Positions 5,351 to 6,431 of a DNA stretch of 6,431 nucleotides are shown here, piece by piece. Numbering within the stretch: position 1 is the stretch's first letter; each line of letters starts with the position of its first letter. The notes beneath the pieces were generated by a model. That model worked only from the letters and a program-made list of their open reading frames with translations. It made no database searches and had not been told where the DNA came from. Source of the stretch: Aquificaceae bacterium (GTDB lineage: Bacteria; Aquificota; Aquificia; Aquificales; Aquificaceae); contig WFOY01000247.1 of NCBI GenBank assembly GCA_015487835.1, positions 1-6,431 of the forward strand, written 5' to 3'. A program made the translations under genes and the position numbers.

Positions 5351-6175
5351 ATGAACAGGTTATTTATCCGATCCCAGATCCAGCGCTTCTTAGAAGAGGA
5401 CGTAGGGAGGGGAGATATAACAACTGAAGCTGTGTGCAGTGAGGAGACGGTAAGGGCGGAAGTGATCGCTAAGGAAAAAGGTATCCTCGCAGGTCTTCCC
5501 TTCGTTCAGGAGCTTTTCCTGATGCTGGGGGGTGTCTACGTGAGACCTAAAGTAGGGGAGGGTCACGAGTTCAAAGAAGGTGACGTTCTTATCGAACTCG
5601 AGGGGAGGGCTGACGTCATACTAACAGCGGAGAGGGTAGCCCTGAACATGCTCCAGAGCCTCTCAGGTATAGCCACGAAGACGAGGGAGTTCGTGAGAGC
5701 CTTGGAAGGAACGAAAGTCAAGCTCCTCGACACGAGGAAGACGACACCTGGCTACAGGTTCTTCGAAAAATACGCTGTTAGGATAGGAGGAGGATCCAAC
5801 CACAGGTTCGCCCTCTACGACATGGTCCTCATAAAGGACAACCACAAGAGGGTTGCAGGGAGCTTGGAGGAGGCTGTAAGACGTGTAAAAGAAAAAGTAG
5901 GACCAGCTTACAAGATAGAGGTGGAGGTGGAGAGCCTCGAGGAACTCGAAAAAGCCTTGGACCTCGGCGTCGACATAGTCATGATCGACAACTTCACCCC
6001 CGAAGGGGTAAAGGAGGCTGTAAAGATAGCTAAGGGAAAGGTGGAGATAGAGGTCTCCGGGAAGATAACCTCGGGGAACGTAAGGGAATACGCTGTAGAA
6101 GGTGTCGACTACATATCCTCAGGTTCTGTCATCTACGCCTCTTCTTGGGTCGACCTCTCTCTGAAGGTTCTCTGA
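5351..6175 (+). CDS. nadC: Nicotinate-nucleotide pyrophosphorylase (carboxylating)
   Basis: This 274-residue cytoplasmic enzyme converts quinolinate and PRPP to nicotinate mononucleotide, CO2 and pyrophosphate in de novo NAD synthesis. The N-terminal signature RFLEEDVGRGDITTEAV (12-28) is classic. Further family blocks are ERVALNMLQSLSGIAT (94-109), TRKTTPGYR (128-136, quinolinate/PRPP-binding), a Gly-rich NHR-containing segment ending in IKDNH (141-165), the EVEVE strand (190-194), MIDNF (211-215) and EVSGKIT (234-240; most relatives have E-A-S-G-G/N-I). Length is usual for NadC. The ATG at 5351 is chosen because it directly precedes the conserved N-terminus; an upstream in-frame ATG at 5297 would add 18 unrelated residues and run across the divergent promoter region. 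No Shine-Dalgarno sequence is visible. Its 3' end overlaps the convergent FtsL-like gene by 47 bases. Confidence 0.96.
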   Translation: MNRLFIRSQIQRFLEEDVGRGDITTEAVCSEETVRAEVIAKEKGILAGLPFVQELFLMLGGVYVRPKVGEGHEFKEGDVLIELEGRADVILTAERVALNMLQSLSGIATKTREFVRALEGTKVKLLDTRKTTPGYRFFEKYAVRIGGGSNHRFALYDMVLIKDNHKRVAGSLEEAVRRVKEKVGPAYKIEVEVESLEELEKALDLGVDIVMIDNFTPEGVKEAVKIAKGKVEIEVSGKITSGNVREYAVEGVDYISSGSVIYASSWVDLSLKVL

Positions 6176-6422
6176 GTATGTAGGCGACGAACTCCTCCCA
6201 ACTGAAGGGTCTGAAACCTCTCTTTACGGCGTATCTCTCAAGCTCTCTCATGTTCAGCATCTTCTCTATCTCCGCCTTGAGTTTTAGGTTCTCTTCTTTT
6301 AAAGACTTATATTCGCTCAGCTTCTCCGAGTGTTCCTTCAGGACCTTGACCGAATAGGAGGAGTATATGAGGTTCCCGAGGAATATGAGGACTCCTAAGC
6401 CGACCGCAAGAAACGGGTTCAT
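6129..6422 (-). CDS. Small FtsL/DivIC-like single-pass membrane protein
   Basis: This 97-residue protein has the build of a bitopic cell-division protein (FtsL, or FtsB/DivIC): a very short cytoplasmic N-terminus, one transmembrane helix (about residues 4-20, FLAVGLGVLIFLGNLIY), a heptad-rich Lys/Glu/Leu coiled coil (about 25-57), then MRELERYAVKRGFRPFSWEEFV, which resembles the C-terminal 'I-E-x-x-A-R-x-x-G-L-x-x-P' segment of FtsL. These proteins form the FtsQLB complex that activates septal peptidoglycan synthesis. The family is short and poorly conserved, so the assignment rests on topology and the C-terminal motif. The ATG at 6422 has GGAGAGGGT directly upstream (6423-6431). The last 15 residues, ending in the strongly basic GRPKKRRR, are encoded in the overlap with nadC. 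If it is FtsL the upstream gene outside the window could be rsmH (mraW), which I cannot see. Confidence 0.65.
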   Translation of the reverse strand: MNPFLAVGLGVLIFLGNLIYSSYSVKVLKEHSEKLSEYKSLKEENLKLKAEIEKMLNMRELERYAVKRGFRPFSWEEFVAYILREPSERGRPKKRRR

Positions 6423-6431
6423 ACCCTCTCC

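Overview
The window looks like a compact chromosomal piece of a thermophilic bacterium, most likely of the Aquificota (Aquifex/Hydrogenobacter type). That placement is an inference. RimM and an FtsL-like protein are bacterial. The family 5 uracil-DNA glycosylase and the CDP-inositol-type enzyme pair are typical of thermophiles. Proteins are rich in Lys, Glu, Arg and Val, Arg is mostly AGG/AGA, and genes are packed with almost no spacers. There is no stretch over 100 bases without a gene, and I see no rRNA, tRNA, insertion sequence or CRISPR array.

Layout. (1) At the left edge is the 5' part of rimM (minus strand, runs off the window). It is head-to-head with a plus-strand family 5 (UdgB-type) uracil-DNA glycosylase, with only 20 bases between the start codons. 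(2) From about 5257 down to 1045 lies a five-gene minus-strand operon whose junctions are 4-base ATGA overlaps, a 2-base gap and a 26-base overlap. In transcription order it encodes a large protein with squalene-cyclase/prenyltransferase-type helical repeats plus a C-terminal membrane domain; a glycerophosphodiester phosphodiesterase; a CDP-alcohol phosphatidyltransferase; a CTP:inositol-1-phosphate cytidylyltransferase-like nucleotidyltransferase; and a HAD-superfamily phosphatase. (3) At the right, plus-strand nadC starts back-to-back with the operon and overlaps, tail to tail, a small minus-strand FtsL-like membrane protein.

The operon is the point of interest. The nucleotidyltransferase and the CDP-alcohol transferase look like the two halves of the IPCT/DIPPS enzyme that makes di-myo-inositol phosphate solutes in hyperthermophiles, and in some bacteria CDP-inositol-derived phospholipids. 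Here they are separate genes in reversed order. A coherent reading is: activate a polyol phosphate to its CDP form (cytidylyltransferase), transfer it to an alcohol acceptor in the membrane (CDP-alcohol transferase), remove a remaining phosphate (HAD), and turn over or trim the phosphodiester (GDPD). The large repeat/membrane protein has no assigned role. By hand count, codon choice in two operon genes (more GAT and TTT) differs from the flanking housekeeping genes (mostly GAC and TTC), which may mean the operon was acquired as a block. The substrate, product and role of the first protein cannot be settled from sequence alone.
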